A stretch of DNA of 64,000 nucleotides from Protonemura montana (Eukaryota; Arthropoda; Insecta; Plecoptera; Nemouridae). The translations under genes were made by a program, and so were the position numbers. The stretch covers positions 16,141,208 to 16,205,207 of the forward strand of contig OX387609.1 in assembly GCA_947568835.1 (NCBI GenBank). The letters run 5' to 3'. The notes beneath the pieces were generated by a model. That model did not search any database and had not been told where the DNA came from. It saw nothing but the letters and a program-made list of their open reading frames with translations. The stretch's first letter is position 1. Each line of letters opens with the position of its first letter. Shown piece by piece: positions 34,640 through 46,200 of this stretch.

Positions 34640-34975
34640 AACCGCTCTAGGATGAAATCTTATTTAAATTGCAACGCTTGCAATGCGCGGGGTATTTTAT
34701 TATTAACAACACTATAACCGTCTCAAAAATTGATGCCCAGAGGCGGACTTGAACCCCGATCTCCACCTGTCGCGAGTGTTGCTCTGAACTATTGAGCTAT
34801 CCTGGGAGAACTGTCATTCTCATCAAATACACTAGATTCGTCTCAGAAAGCCAGTGTCCAGATAGCTCAATGGTTCAGAGCAACACCCGCGACAGGTGGA
34901 GATCGGGGTTCGAGTCCGCGTTTGGGCATCTGTTTTTGAGACGGTTATAGTGTTGTTAATAATTAAATACCAACC
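34640..34975. mobile_element. Two tRNA-like SINE copies in head-to-head inverted arrangement
   Basis: A minus-strand copy (tRNA-like part about 34733-34808) and a plus-strand copy (about 34854-34927) share a central leader of about 45 bp. Both show the A box TAGCTCAATGGTTCAGAGC or its complement, the GACAGGTGGAGATCGGGGTT block and a TTCGAGTCC-type B box. Both tails share AACACTATAACCGTCTCAAA or its complement. The whole forms a long hairpin with arms of about 110-140 bp. Confidence 0.8.
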
Positions 34976-35879
34976 GCTTTAGTTGTTTGCGTCTTTAAAA
35001 TCCACAACACGGCTTCACCGTAATTTTCACAGTTGTTCGCAAGTGTTCGTTTGTATTTAACAAGCTGATAGTTGTAGTAGCTTCATGTTGCCCTAGTGTC
35101 CATTCTGAGCCCACAATGTCCAGATTGGCTCGAGCTTGCAGCGGTTAGGTTAGGTTAGAATCGCGGCGACGCCCATTTCCGGGCGATGAATCTCCGACGG
35201 AATCTCTGTCCACGCCAAAGACTGAAAGGAAGCCGTTCCGTCCGAAACGCACAGCGCTTTTCAGTATTTCAGTGCTGTTTTGACGCTTTTCAAACAAGCT
35301 AGTTTTTTTTTTACTTTCTCAACGTGTTTTTATTCCAGACGTAGTATTTTTTTAAGAACGGTTTTGTATCTCGAAGGTCGAGGAATCTTTCAACATTGTC
35401 AGAGATTGTAGCCCAATCATGTGGCGTCGGTAATGATATCTTTTGTGCCACTCGCTTGTTGGTACTTTGCTTCATTCTAAGGGAAAACTCATAGAATCCA
35501 AACAATTGCCGACATGTCAAGATTTCCATCTTCTCACCAGTCATATCTTGGGTTTATCTTTGTATGAGGATATGAACTAGAACCAGAGTGTCTAGAGGCA
35601 AATTGATATCTGCAGATGACCATCATGACAAGGTCTGCAGCTTGTAAAGTTTAGATGTTGTCAACGACGACTGTGCATGTTTTTTATTGGCCAGCTCAGT
35701 CTTTGATTTTGCTCCTGTCTTGGTGTAGAGGAGACGTGAACGCGATGGATATGTGTACGTACGGTTCCAAGTATTCACGGCCCGTTTCCTTGTTTTAAAA
35801 TGTCGATCCCGTGCAGTCCTTCAATACCTTACCCTGCTGCCATCTAATGTTGGCCTTTTTCCAGACATGAGCAGACCTG
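34976..35879. other. Intergenic within the kinase intron; no supported gene
   Basis: A minus-strand open frame at 35311-35544 has no motif I recognise. Some TTAGG-like words occur near 35145. Confidence 0.4.
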
Positions 35880-35899
35880 GTTTTAGCAGCTGGTTTTAA

Positions 35900-36075
35900 C
35901 AACTGGTTTCAACTGGGTTAGGTTTAACAGGTTAGGTTTAGGTTAGGTTTAGCATTAGGTTAGGTTTCACATTAGGTTAGGTTTAGCTTTAGGTTAGGTT
36001 TAGCATTAGGTTAGGTTTAGCATTAGGTTAGGTTTAGCATTAGGTTAGGTTTAAAATTAGGTTAGGTTAAGCACT
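35900..36075. repeat. TTAGG-derived degenerate repeat
   Basis: About eight copies of GGTTAGGTTTAGCATTA-like units built from the arthropod telomeric word TTAGG, with TTTAGC interruptions. Confidence 0.8.
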
Positions 36076-36249
36076 GGGTCACTCCAGACAAAAGTGGGCG
36101 TCAAGCGTGGGAAATTAAAAGAGTGCCTGAAGCAGTGTGGCTAACGTCTCCCTTCAAGGCACTCGATAGGTCAGATTAATGTGAACACTCCTAAATATTA
36201 TAGTTATTACAGTTATGCAAGAATCGATATCTAGACCGATTGGTACCGC

Positions 36250-36662
36250 CGTTGAGGTTATAGGTAGAGAAACAATGTCAATATTACAGTCTCTGCGTGA
36301 AAGATGGCCGCCAAATGACTACCTTACCGACAAAAATGCAGAGTACCAGAACATCACGTTAAGTGGAGCCACTGTCGTATGAAATTTAATTTCGATATTT
36401 CTCGTCTGTTAACTCGCTTTTGAGACTTTTCATGCTCAACAAATCTCCATCAATGTTTACCTCAACGATTGATATACACGTAACGATATTAAAAAGCGAG
36501 TTAACCTACGAGAAATATCGAAATTAAATTTGATAGGACAGTGGCTCAACTTAACGTGATGTTCCGGTACTCTGCATTTTTGTCGGTAAGGTAGTCATTT
36601 GGCGGTCATCTTTCACGCAGAGACGGTAACATTAACTTTCTGTCTCCAGCTATAACCTTCAA
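36250..36662. mobile_element. Foldback MITE, copy 1
   Basis: Left arm and right arm are reverse complements of about 170-190 bp (GAAAGATGGCCGCCAAATGA on the left, its complement on the right). They surround a 75-bp spacer in the orientation opposite to copies 2, 3 and 5. The outer ACCGTTGAGTG end is eroded on the right side. Confidence 0.85.
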
Positions 36663-36924
36663 ACAAAGCAATACCGTGGCTCATTCCGTTGAAGAACGGT
36701 GTTCTAAAGTTAAGCCAACACTAGCAAGAGGTTCGAGCCTGGTATAGAGCGATCGGTCTACACAAAGTTAGGTTAAGATGCCGCACTGACTGATATGGAT
36801 TATTAAAAGACCACAACTGCGAAACGATGTCACAATCCCAGTAACTAAAAGTCGCGGTCGATAAATGTCAACATTCTGTGCGGCGGCTGCTCTTTAAGCT
36901 TTGAAATCATCCTTCCAACCGTTT

Positions 36925-37125
36925 ATTGTAAATATTTATGATGGTTTTTAGACTCATGTCTACTTGATGTAAACTTGGCACTAGTTTTAACATAAATTAT
37001 TTCAATTGGGTTTTGAATTCCAAGTAAAGAACAGCTAAATTTCCCAAAGTTACGAAACGTTGGGAAATTTAGTTGTTTTTTACTTGGCATTCAAAACCCA
37101 GTTGTAATAGTTTTTGTTTAAGTGG
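36925..37125. mobile_element. Palindromic repeat with AAACGTTGGGAAATTTAG core, copy 1
   Basis: The left half (GATGGTTTTTAGACTCATGT to CTAAATTTCCC) and the right half (GGGAAATTTAG to CAAAACCCAGTTG) are inverted copies. It is a short version of the family also seen at 39.05, 53.99, 56.54 and 57.77 kb. Confidence 0.7.
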
Positions 37126-37396
37126 ACATTTGTTTTTGATGTTGATATTTATCACGCTCCAAATCTTTTCAATCGTACAACATTTTTCTGAAGCCGCCTC
37201 CTCGGCGGAAGATTTCTTCTCCGCTGGTTCTCAGCATTTTTGTTGGACGTTTATTTCGTATCGCGAAAGTCGCAATTTTTTCAACAGCAGAAGGAAACAG
37301 TCGCCGATCAGTTTGCAATAACTAATTAGAACCTTTGTGTTTCACTGCACATTGTTGCATAACCATCAATTGTCTGTTAGATATTCAGGCAAGATT

Positions 37397-37766
37397 TAGA
37401 CTAGGTTAGGTTAGAATAGGTTAGCTTAGACTAGGTTAGGTTAGAATAGGTTAGGTTAGGTTAGACTAGGTTAGGTTAGGTTAGGTTAGGTTAGGTTAGG
37501 TTAGACTAGACTGGGTTAGGTTAGGTTAGACTAGGTTAGGTAAGGTTAGACTAGGTTAGGTTAGACTAGGTTAGGTTAGACTAGGTTAGGTTAGGTTAGA
37601 CTAGGTTAGCTTAGACTAGGTTAGGTTAGAATAGGTTAGGTTAGAATAGGTTAGGTTAGACTAGGTTAGGTTAGGTTAGACTAGACTGGGTTAGGTTAGG
37701 TTAGACTAGAATAGGTTAGACTAGGTTAGGTTAGGTTAGACTGGGTTAGGTTAGGTTAGGTTAGAT
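37397..37766. repeat. Interstitial TTAGG-type telomere-like repeat
   Basis: About 370 bp of GGTTAGGTTAGACTAGGTTA-like sequence: TTAGG words mixed with GACTAGG and AATAGG variants. TTAGG is the ancestral arthropod telomere repeat. The degeneracy and internal position indicate an old interstitial block, not a chromosome end. Confidence 0.85.
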
Positions 37767-38470
37767 TCTGAAAGGGTCTTAAAGCCCAAGTACGAAGCTA
37801 GGATTTGAAATGCTTGAAATACCTACTAGAACTTAGCATAATAATACAGTGAGCCAGCGCGCTGTCATATCTGATAAATATCATATTGTACAGCATACTT
37901 TCAATTACTCTAAGACACTTTTAATTTTAAACACTTGAGCCGTCGCTTGGCTTCAACGCAGTGGTTGAGCGATGAAAGTGCAGTTGAATTCATTACAGTT
38001 TGCGTTCCTGTTGCTTAGCAACGCGAGCTCCAACGGGTGGCGCAACTCGTTCGAGCTTTGTTAGAATCTTTCGACTAAAATCCAAAATATAAAATCATGT
38101 TTTAATGAAATTAAACCCCAGTTAACTGCAAACTGGTCTCTTTTTTGCGTGAGGTTAAAAACTCTTGCATCAAAATCTCGCATATCAAATATCTTCCCTT
38201 GATTTAGTTAACATTTCCACCGACCAATTATAGAAAGCACTTGCATCGTCTTAGCTTCCGTTGTAAATACCGAGGGCACAAGTGTGTGTTTTATTTTTTT
38301 AACTTTGTAGCTCTTAAAAGAATGGAATCTTGTAAAGAAGGGCCGACCGAAAGTCCGCTAGTAGGTCGGCTCCGTTAGGTGTACATTCGCTGATTTGCTC
38401 CGCGTAGATCAGCTTTTATTACGTTGCTATAACGATCAGATTAGTGGATCGTGGCAACTAGGATTTAAAT
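37767..38470. other. Unique sequence within the kinase intron
   Basis: No exon supported. A short GC-rich hairpin lies at about 38340-38376 (GGCCGACC and GGTCGGCTCC). Confidence 0.4.
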
Positions 38471-39445
38471 GAGAAGGGCAGGGAGTGAACATCCCATAGC
38501 AAATAACCCTGCTAGATAAGTTCTAGGTAACTTAAGGTTCTAGGTTGGGTTATAGCTAACTCTAGGTTATGTTCTTGGTTCTAGGTTAGGTCCTAGGTAA
38601 CTTTAGGTTCTAGGTTAGGTTAGAGCTAAATCTAGGTTATGTTCTAGGTAACTCTAGGTTCTAGGTAACTGTAGCTTCTAGGTTAGCTATGCTATTTTAT
38701 TTTAGATTGCAATTTATTTGTCTAGGTTAGATCTAAGATAGTGGACTGTTTTTTTTTCCAGTAAGATTGCCAGACGGTAGATTTGTTCTGTTTTGTATAT
38801 TTTGTCTTAGTTAAATAATTAGGAGAGCAGGGAGCGAAGCGGGTTGGAACCCGTCAGTAAATTACCCTGCTTGATAAGAGTTTGCTTTGCTAGGCTAGGT
38901 TTTTTGATTCCATTTTTTGTAGTAAATATTTTAGTAAAAAGTTGTGTATGTTAGTACTGGTTTAGTGGTCTACTGTTTAGTTTAGGTTGACACGTAGACT
39001 TAGTTTAGTTTGTAAGAGAACTGGGTGAACGGGAATGATAAACTCCAGTAAATGATGGTTTTTAGACTCATGTCTACTTGGTTTATCCTTAGCACAAGTT
39101 TTTAGAAAAACTATTTCAACTGGGTTTTGAATGATAAGTAAAGAACAACTAAATTTCCCGACGTTTCGTAACATATACTAGTTACTTCTTCAGAGGTTTG
39201 AGCATATGTTAGTATATGTTACGAAACGTCGGGAAATTTAGTAGCCCTTTACTTAGCATTCAAAACCCAGTTGAAATAGTTTTTCTAAAAACTCCAGTAA
39301 ATATCCCCGTTCAATTGGTTTCAAGTCTGATGGTTAATCTCACTCGTTAATCTGCAGCTTGATGAATTTAATAATGTTAATAACTAGAAGAGCAGGGAGT
39401 GAAAGGGAATTGATGACCCCAAGTAAATAACCCTGTTCAGTAAGT
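38471..39445 (+). repeat. Three dispersed copies of a 50-57-nt structured hairpin repeat
   Basis: At 38471-38520, 38823-38878 and 39388-39445 the pattern is GAGCAGGGAGYGAA, then a variable inner part, then AATAACCCTGCT and ATAAG. The outer stem AGCAGGG/CCCTGCT is conserved. The inner part differs but keeps self-complementarity in copy 2 (GGGTTGGAACCC) and partly in copy 3 (AGGG/CCCC). Function unknown; CTAGGTTAGG-like words lie between the copies. Confidence 0.5.
39049..39305. mobile_element. Palindromic repeat with AAACGTCGGGAAATTTAG core, copy 2
   Basis: Two inverted halves of about 110 bp (GATGGTTTTTAGACTCATGT to CGTAACATATACTAGTTAC, and the complement) around a short TTCTTCAGAGGTTTGAGC centre. 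Overlaps the interval of the dispersed hairpin repeats listed separately. Confidence 0.75.
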
Positions 39446-40566
39446 TAGGTTAGTTAGGTTATTTATCGTTAAGTTATGGACTTAGAAATGTAAGGATTTA
39501 AGGGGAAGCGGAAGTCCCGTGAGTTAGATTTAAGTCTCGGTGTTGACATGTCATTGGTTCTCGTGGGCGAGTCTGAGCAAATGAGCCACGTTAGCTAATT
39601 CGAGGCAGTTAAAAGTCAAAAACATAATATCTCGTCTTTTTAATGGAACTTGCCAACTTGTTCGCTATTAGGTCCGTTTTAAAACGAACTCGTAAAAATG
39701 TTTTGTTGCAAAACAAAAATGCGGTGTTTTCAAGGATTGTCAATAAAAACAGCTGAAACTCAGGCTTCTAACAACATTCAGCCATAAGAGCTAAAAGACC
39801 AGAAGGCTGTGACTGGCCATTTTTTGTTGGCAGTTAAATTCCTGAAAATGTTGTAGTAATTTGGCAGAGTTCAAAAATCCAAATGTCAACTTATTTCGTT
39901 GTGAAAGATTGTAGAGTAATGAAGCTAAACATAACGTTGTTTGTGTCTTTCAACTCGTGGTTCTAAGAAACTTGCTCTCGAAAAGCTCGCCTGCGAGAAC
40001 ATGGTCAAGATTGAGGTTAGGTTTAAGTTTAGTCGAGTTAGGACCGAAAAGGAGTTAAACCTCCCGAGTAAAGGACCCTAGCTCAATTTACGGACAAATA
40101 GTTTTATAGTCTGGCATGAAAATGTCCGTTACTTTTAGGTTATTAACCCTCGTTTTGCCAGCGCAGTCTTTCAAAATAATTAAAACGCTGTAACATAGAA
40201 CATCAATGCAGGTTGAGTTAATTTGTTGGAAGGATGTCAATAGATTTCATGAGATGTTACGTCTCAGGAGCCCCAAATAATACTGTCGAGGTTTTGTTAA
40301 ACCGCATGACAAAATCTCCCACCAGCCGTATTTAGTTGTAAATTAATCAAGAATTAGAATTGTAATCATCTTCTCTTTCTGGTCATGTAATTCAAACTGG
40401 ATTTCCAAAACAAAACTTGAAAAATTGTCTAAATTCTTATCAAAAAGAGCACTAATTGGCGGGAAGTTCTGAGTGAATCAACGGTTTTAATCGTTCTTTC
40501 GGATCCAGTCATTTGGCCCGTGGCTCAACAAAATAAATACACATTGCCAACGATAAGATTAACAAT
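39446..40566. other. Unique sequence within the kinase intron
   Basis: Nothing recognised beyond scattered AT-rich stretches. Confidence 0.4.
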
Positions 40567-40991
40567 CGTTGAGTGTGCAGGTTATAGGTAGAGTTTCAAC
40601 GTCAATGTTACAGTCTCTGCGTGAAAGATGGCCGCCAAATGACTACCTTACCGACAAAAATGCAGAGTACTGGAACATCACGTTAAGTGGAGCCACTGTC
40701 GTATGAAATTTAATTTCAATATTTCTCGTAGGTTACTCGCTTTTTAATATCGTTACGTGTTTATCAATCGTTGAGGTAAACATTGATGGAGATTTTTTGA
40801 GCATGAAAAGTCTTAAAGCGAGTTAACCTACGAGAAATATCGAAATGAAATTTCATACGACAGTGGCTCCACTTAATGTGATGTTCCGGTACTCTGCATT
40901 TTTGTCGGTAAAGTAGTCATTTGGCGGCCATCTTTCACGCAGAGACTGTAACATTGACGTGGTTTCTCTACCTAGAACCTACACTCAATGG
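40567..40991. mobile_element. Foldback MITE, copy 2
   Basis: Complete copy with outer ends CGTTGAGTGTGCAGG and CCTACACTCAATGG, long inverted arms, and a spacer beginning TAATATCGTTACGTG. Confidence 0.85.
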
Positions 40992-43242
40992 TATCGTACT
41001 CTGAAGCTCAGTCGATTTATATCGACTCCTTGCGATTTTTGAATTTAGTTTTAGTTTATTAGTTATAGTTTAGCTTGTTCGGTGCTCCCGAAATTTTTAC
41101 GCAACAGTGTCCAGAATTAGAAGGGTTTCCTTGATCGAACGTTCTCGAGTTCGGAAGCCTCTCGATAGTTCGTCGTCGAATGCCGAGCTGGTTTTCGTAT
41201 CGATTTGCAAGTAGACTAGAAAACCCGATAGTTAATTGCTTATGTATTTTGCAGCGGTATTTAAAGACCCTAGTATTGTACGGTTTGTTCACCTTAAAAT
41301 AGATTTGCATTGGACTTTCTTAACATTCATTAACACTGGTTCATATTTTTGTTTTCAAAACTAGAGTTCAAATTTAGAGTAAACTAGGTTTTATAAAGTA
41401 GTATATAAAGTTATATAAGTAGTTTTCAAATTATAACAGACAACCTCTATTACAGAGCCAATTTCGTTTACCGGCGTTTCCAAATCCATTTGCCAAGAAT
41501 CAAGATTGGCTCTGTGATCGATGAAGTCATCGGAGGTAGTTTTAGAAAGGTGGCTCAGCGAGGAGCGGAGGAAATGGCCCCGGCATTAGAAGCGACCGTA
41601 GTTCGAAGAGACCCGACTTTGCTGGTTGCAAGGTCGGGATCCCAGTAGGCTTCCACGTCGCGATAGTTAGCACATACCTTGTATCGGAATAACTTAGCCT
41701 TTACACTAGCGCTAATCCTAGTATAAGTTAAAGTTAGATTAATGTTCGCTAGTTTGTCTGCTCATGTCTCGAAAGTGTCCCGAATCCCGTGTCCATTTTG
41801 CGGTGTTCCTTTTTTTCCTTTTAAAACCAACTCCTTTCATAATTGTCAGCAATAAACTGATCCTGAAATGGAATCAATCGTACGTACACAAACATCTTAC
41901 CTTTTTCATTTCTCTCCCAATTCAGTTATAGGTTTCATTCTGTTCATTTACTCAACAATTTAATATCTAAGTGCTCTTATTAAATGTTGGTTCTGTCAGT
42001 TTCTAAATTGACTGTTTCACTTTTTTTATAATGTGTATTGGTGGCTGTAGGATCTGTTTTCAGTAATCTCAATCATTCCATGTCAATTCCGGGCAACGGA
42101 TTTGCGAACTGCGGATCAGATTAATCACATTGTGATTGGTTACGATAGGTCAATGCAATGGATCTACTTCGCAGTTTTCAACCCATGGTTATTGCAAACG
42201 ATAGCATCTGCATTGGTAGCTAATCTAAGTTAGTCAGCTAGCTAAGTTTGCCCACCTAAATTGTAACGGTTCGATATTAGTAGACTAAGTTTTCCCTCAT
42301 TTATCGATGAGGACATCAGATTTTGGAGTCTCATGTATAGAAAAACGTTTATAAAAGTTACATATGTCTTTGTTACCAATAAATATTTTTCACACGATTA
42401 ACAATGTTTTTCTTTGGTGCATTTATCCTTGCATTCTCCAAATTCAATACCAAACCAGAATATTTCAACGCCTTGGTTGTAAAAACAAATGTATTGCAAT
42501 CTCCCTTTCAATGGCAATTTAAATTGGCTATGCATGGACATTTATGTGGCGTGTGTTTTGCATATACATCTTCAGAATGGAGCAAACTACGCCATTGTTT
42601 TTTTCATTCCCACCAAGGCGTCTTTTTTCCTTGCTTGCCCACTTTTCTGCCAAGCATATCCAATGTACTGTAATATCTTAGGCAACAACCAGATCCCAGA
42701 TAATAGCTTGTGACTCAATCCCGGTAAGTCATTGGGCCGACCTTCGTCAAATAACAACGTCTATGGGAATTTTTCTTCTCTAATTGAAGAACATAAAAGA
42801 AGTTGATTGTCTTCACTTTCCTCACGTTTTAAACCCGAGTCCCAATTCCCACGCATATGCAGTAATATTTTAGTTCGACGAATCGCCACTGCCTGTCAGC
42901 GCCGAACATTTGGGCGTCACCTCCAACGAGTCTTTAACAAAAACAACGTAAGTTATTGAATGTTTTCCTTAATTGCTGGTTTCTAAAACTTTCCTGAGAG
43001 ATTATCGCTTTGCTGGCGGTTCGAGAAAAGTTAGTGTCTTGGCGACTGATACGATAGTACGGTGATAGCAGTGCTAGTTAGTATTCTTTTAGGTTAGTCT
43101 CCCAGCCCCATTGGGGAGTGTTTATCAACTCAACTTTCCCTTTTTGGCTCAGATAACGCAAAGTCCTCATACGCTCGTGTGAATCGCGACCGCACGGTGA
43201 CACAGCTCTGTTACAGAATCGTGAAACTCAACTCGACCCAAG
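40992..43242. other. Upstream region of claudin-like paralogue B; nothing else recognised
   Basis: No exon supported. The 5' UTR and promoter of paralogue B probably lie in the last few hundred bases. Confidence 0.4.
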
Positions 43243-46200
43243 ATGAAATCCCGAGGACTTTCGGGAAACTGTGGCATCGGCGTGTTTTGCCTCGCCTTCA
43301 TCTGCGTGTTCGTTTCTTTCTGTGCACCAGCGTGGCTTCAAAGCGACACTCGAATTACAGGAGCGGTAAGCTGACTTCAAGTTCTTCTGTTCTCTTCATC
43401 GCTTGCCACCGCTTGACGGATAGGCTCGAGTTGTTGGAAAGTGCCATCTGCCAGATTTTCATGACTCACTGGATTTTTTTATAAAAACCTCTGACGATTC
43501 AAACGGTCATCGTATTGGAACTTTGAGTTCTGCGCAAACATGTTTCGTTTTGAGCTTGTGTTTGGTGAAAATTTGGTGGAAGACTATAATATTGAAAAGC
43601 TAAGTTGCTTTTTCAGACATTTAACAGTAAAAAGAGCTAACTTTTGTCTGGATGCTGAAATGACTGGAAGAGCATATGGGTCATTCCATGTGTAATCACT
43701 CACTTTTAATTAAATTTCACTTTGACCGACCCAGATTTTGATGAAAATTGGTATACTTGTTAAGTTTGTTGACTTAGGGGCTATTTTTTTTTTTTTTTTT
43801 TTTTGGTCCAACCGTTCGGATATTACAAGGGGGGGAAGTTGGGGTCATTTTGCCCCCCGGGCGTGTAGTGACCACCCTTTCTACGCAATATCTAGGGTTC
43901 TATGGGAGCTACAGAGCTGGGAAAAAAATCATCTGAAAGGTAATTTCATACCCTACCTGAATATGGAAACAAAAATGACGATATGTTAATACGAATTTAA
44001 TTGTGATTTTACACATCTGCATTTTCCAAAATGACCATATCGCTGATGAGTCATTTTTGATTTGCCTGATTTTTTTTCTATATATACAGAACATACATAT
44101 GATCATGTGTTCCAAAAATCAAGATGGGTGTTTTACCACTTTCCAAGAAAAAAAATTTTTTCTATAAAAAAGTGCCTTTTTGCCAGTAGAACAGCATTTT
44201 GATCACAATTATTGTGATCAGAGCACTGGCATATATTTTATATTAAAGTTGATTTTTGTTTGCACAGTTGCATGTTCTTGAAATGTTATTCTCTACAATA
44301 CAAATCGATTGTTTGCCATATTCCTGTAAATCATGGATCAAGTTGAAACAGTTCATAGAAGTCAAAAGTTTGTTCATTTCTTGTCTGGACTTGCATCTAC
44401 AAGAATCTTAAAATGGTATTCCCTAGAATACAACTATAGATTGTTTGTCATGCTCCTGAATCATGGATCAAGTTGTAACAGGTTACAAGTAAAAAGTTTG
44501 GTAATTTCTTGTCTGGACTAAAGCAATCAGTCTCTGGCCTCATGTTGATGAGGATAGAAGCTAATTTGCTCTCAAGCACCTTTTATTTAGAGATTCATAA
44601 TGTGCTCAATTGGACTGTTCTTTGAAGAAGAATGTGGACCCATCGAAGATCTAGCGATTAAAAGCATTGAAAGTTTCAATAGTGACCAGCAGTTATCATT
44701 AGCTCTGCGTACTAAGTGTGATAATGTGAAGACCGTGTGTCATTTACATGAAAAGAAATTCCTTCGTCTGTATAGCTGTCACCACAAGTTATGCTGCGAT
44801 CCGTTTCAGGCTCACTGTGGAATAGTGAAAGTTAATGGGTTAAGAGAAATTAATGCAGCATCCAGGACGAAATACTTGGAGATTGCCGACCTCATCCCTG
44901 GAAAGAAATTATGCTCAACTTGCCGTAAGCTGCTCTCGCTCAGGCTGAAGGAACTAACAACCGTTTCTGTTCTAACGCCAACTAAATCCACTGAACTTGA
45001 CCTACCTTTCGTGGACATACCCTGTGAAGCAGATGCCGTGAATCAGTCTTTAGCTGCATTTGGTGTGTCACCTATTAATACCACCAAACTAAAGGGTAAA
45101 TCTATGTTTTATTCGAAAAGAAAGTTCAGCGAAATAACACAAGGTGTAAAGAAGAGATTGGAACTAGTATCTCCCAGTAATGAAGAAATCAGCAAAGAAG
45201 ATTTGACATCTTCAGAGGAGTGCAAGGACAGCATCCGTGATGGGTCAGAGATAATAGCACAACTGAAAGAAAAGTTTAAGACGAGTACCAGAAGCGAGAA
45301 AATAACAATTTTATCTGTGCTTCCAAAAAGTTGGAGCATTAAGAGAATAATGCAAGAGTTCAATGCATCTAACCATTTGGTACGTAAAACCAAACAACTA
45401 GTAAAGGCCCAAGGGATACTGCCATCTGCAAATCAAAAAGCAGGAAAAACTCTTTCCCCTGATTGCATTCAACTGATTGAAGAGTTTTATGAAAATGATG
45501 ATGTAAGCCGTGTCATGCCGGGTAAAAAAGATTTTGTCTCGGTTAAAGTGGGTGACAATCGAGTTCACCGCCAGAAGAGACTAGTGTTAAGCAACTTAAG
45601 TGAAGTGTATCGCAGCTTCAAAGATAAATATCCTGACATCAAGGTTGGATTCTCGAAGTTTGCAGAGCTCAGACCCAAACATTGTGTTCTGGCAGGAGCA
45701 GCTGGGACACATTCTGTCTGTGTCTGTACGATACACCAAAACGTTAAGTTGATGGCTTTGGGAGCAAAGCTGCCTTTGCTTTCAGACGGTACCATCAAAT
45801 CATACCAACACTGCCTTGCCAGCCTCATGTGCAACCCCCCGCTTCTCAACTGCTTTGTAGGAAAGTGTGGCAATTGTCCGGGAACCGATGAACTTCGTGA
45901 ATGGCTAGAAATCTCATTCAGTGAAAATTTCATAGACTCTGTGACTTATAAACAGTGGCTGTCAACAGACAGATGTACCCTAGAGACAATTACGAAACCT
46001 ACAGATGAGTTTGTTGACTGTTTTATTGAAAAATGCATTTTATTAAGAAATCATGATTTTATTGCACGGCAGCAAGCGGCATTCATGCAGGAGAAGAAAG
46101 CCAACCTTAAACCAGGGGAAGTTTTAGTAGTGGGCGACTTCGCTGAGAATTATTCTTTTGTGCTCCAGGATGCTGCACAAGGTTACCATTGGAATAACAG

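Noticed and set aside
35311..35544. A 77-codon minus-strand open frame
   Set aside because: No motif, splice context or similarity that I recognise; may be chance or a transposon fragment.
39049..39305. Hammerhead ribozyme of the Penelope/retrozyme type near the ATGAGTCTAAAAACCATCA motif
   Set aside because: The conserved CTGATGA core and the partnered GAAA strand are not both present in any copy.
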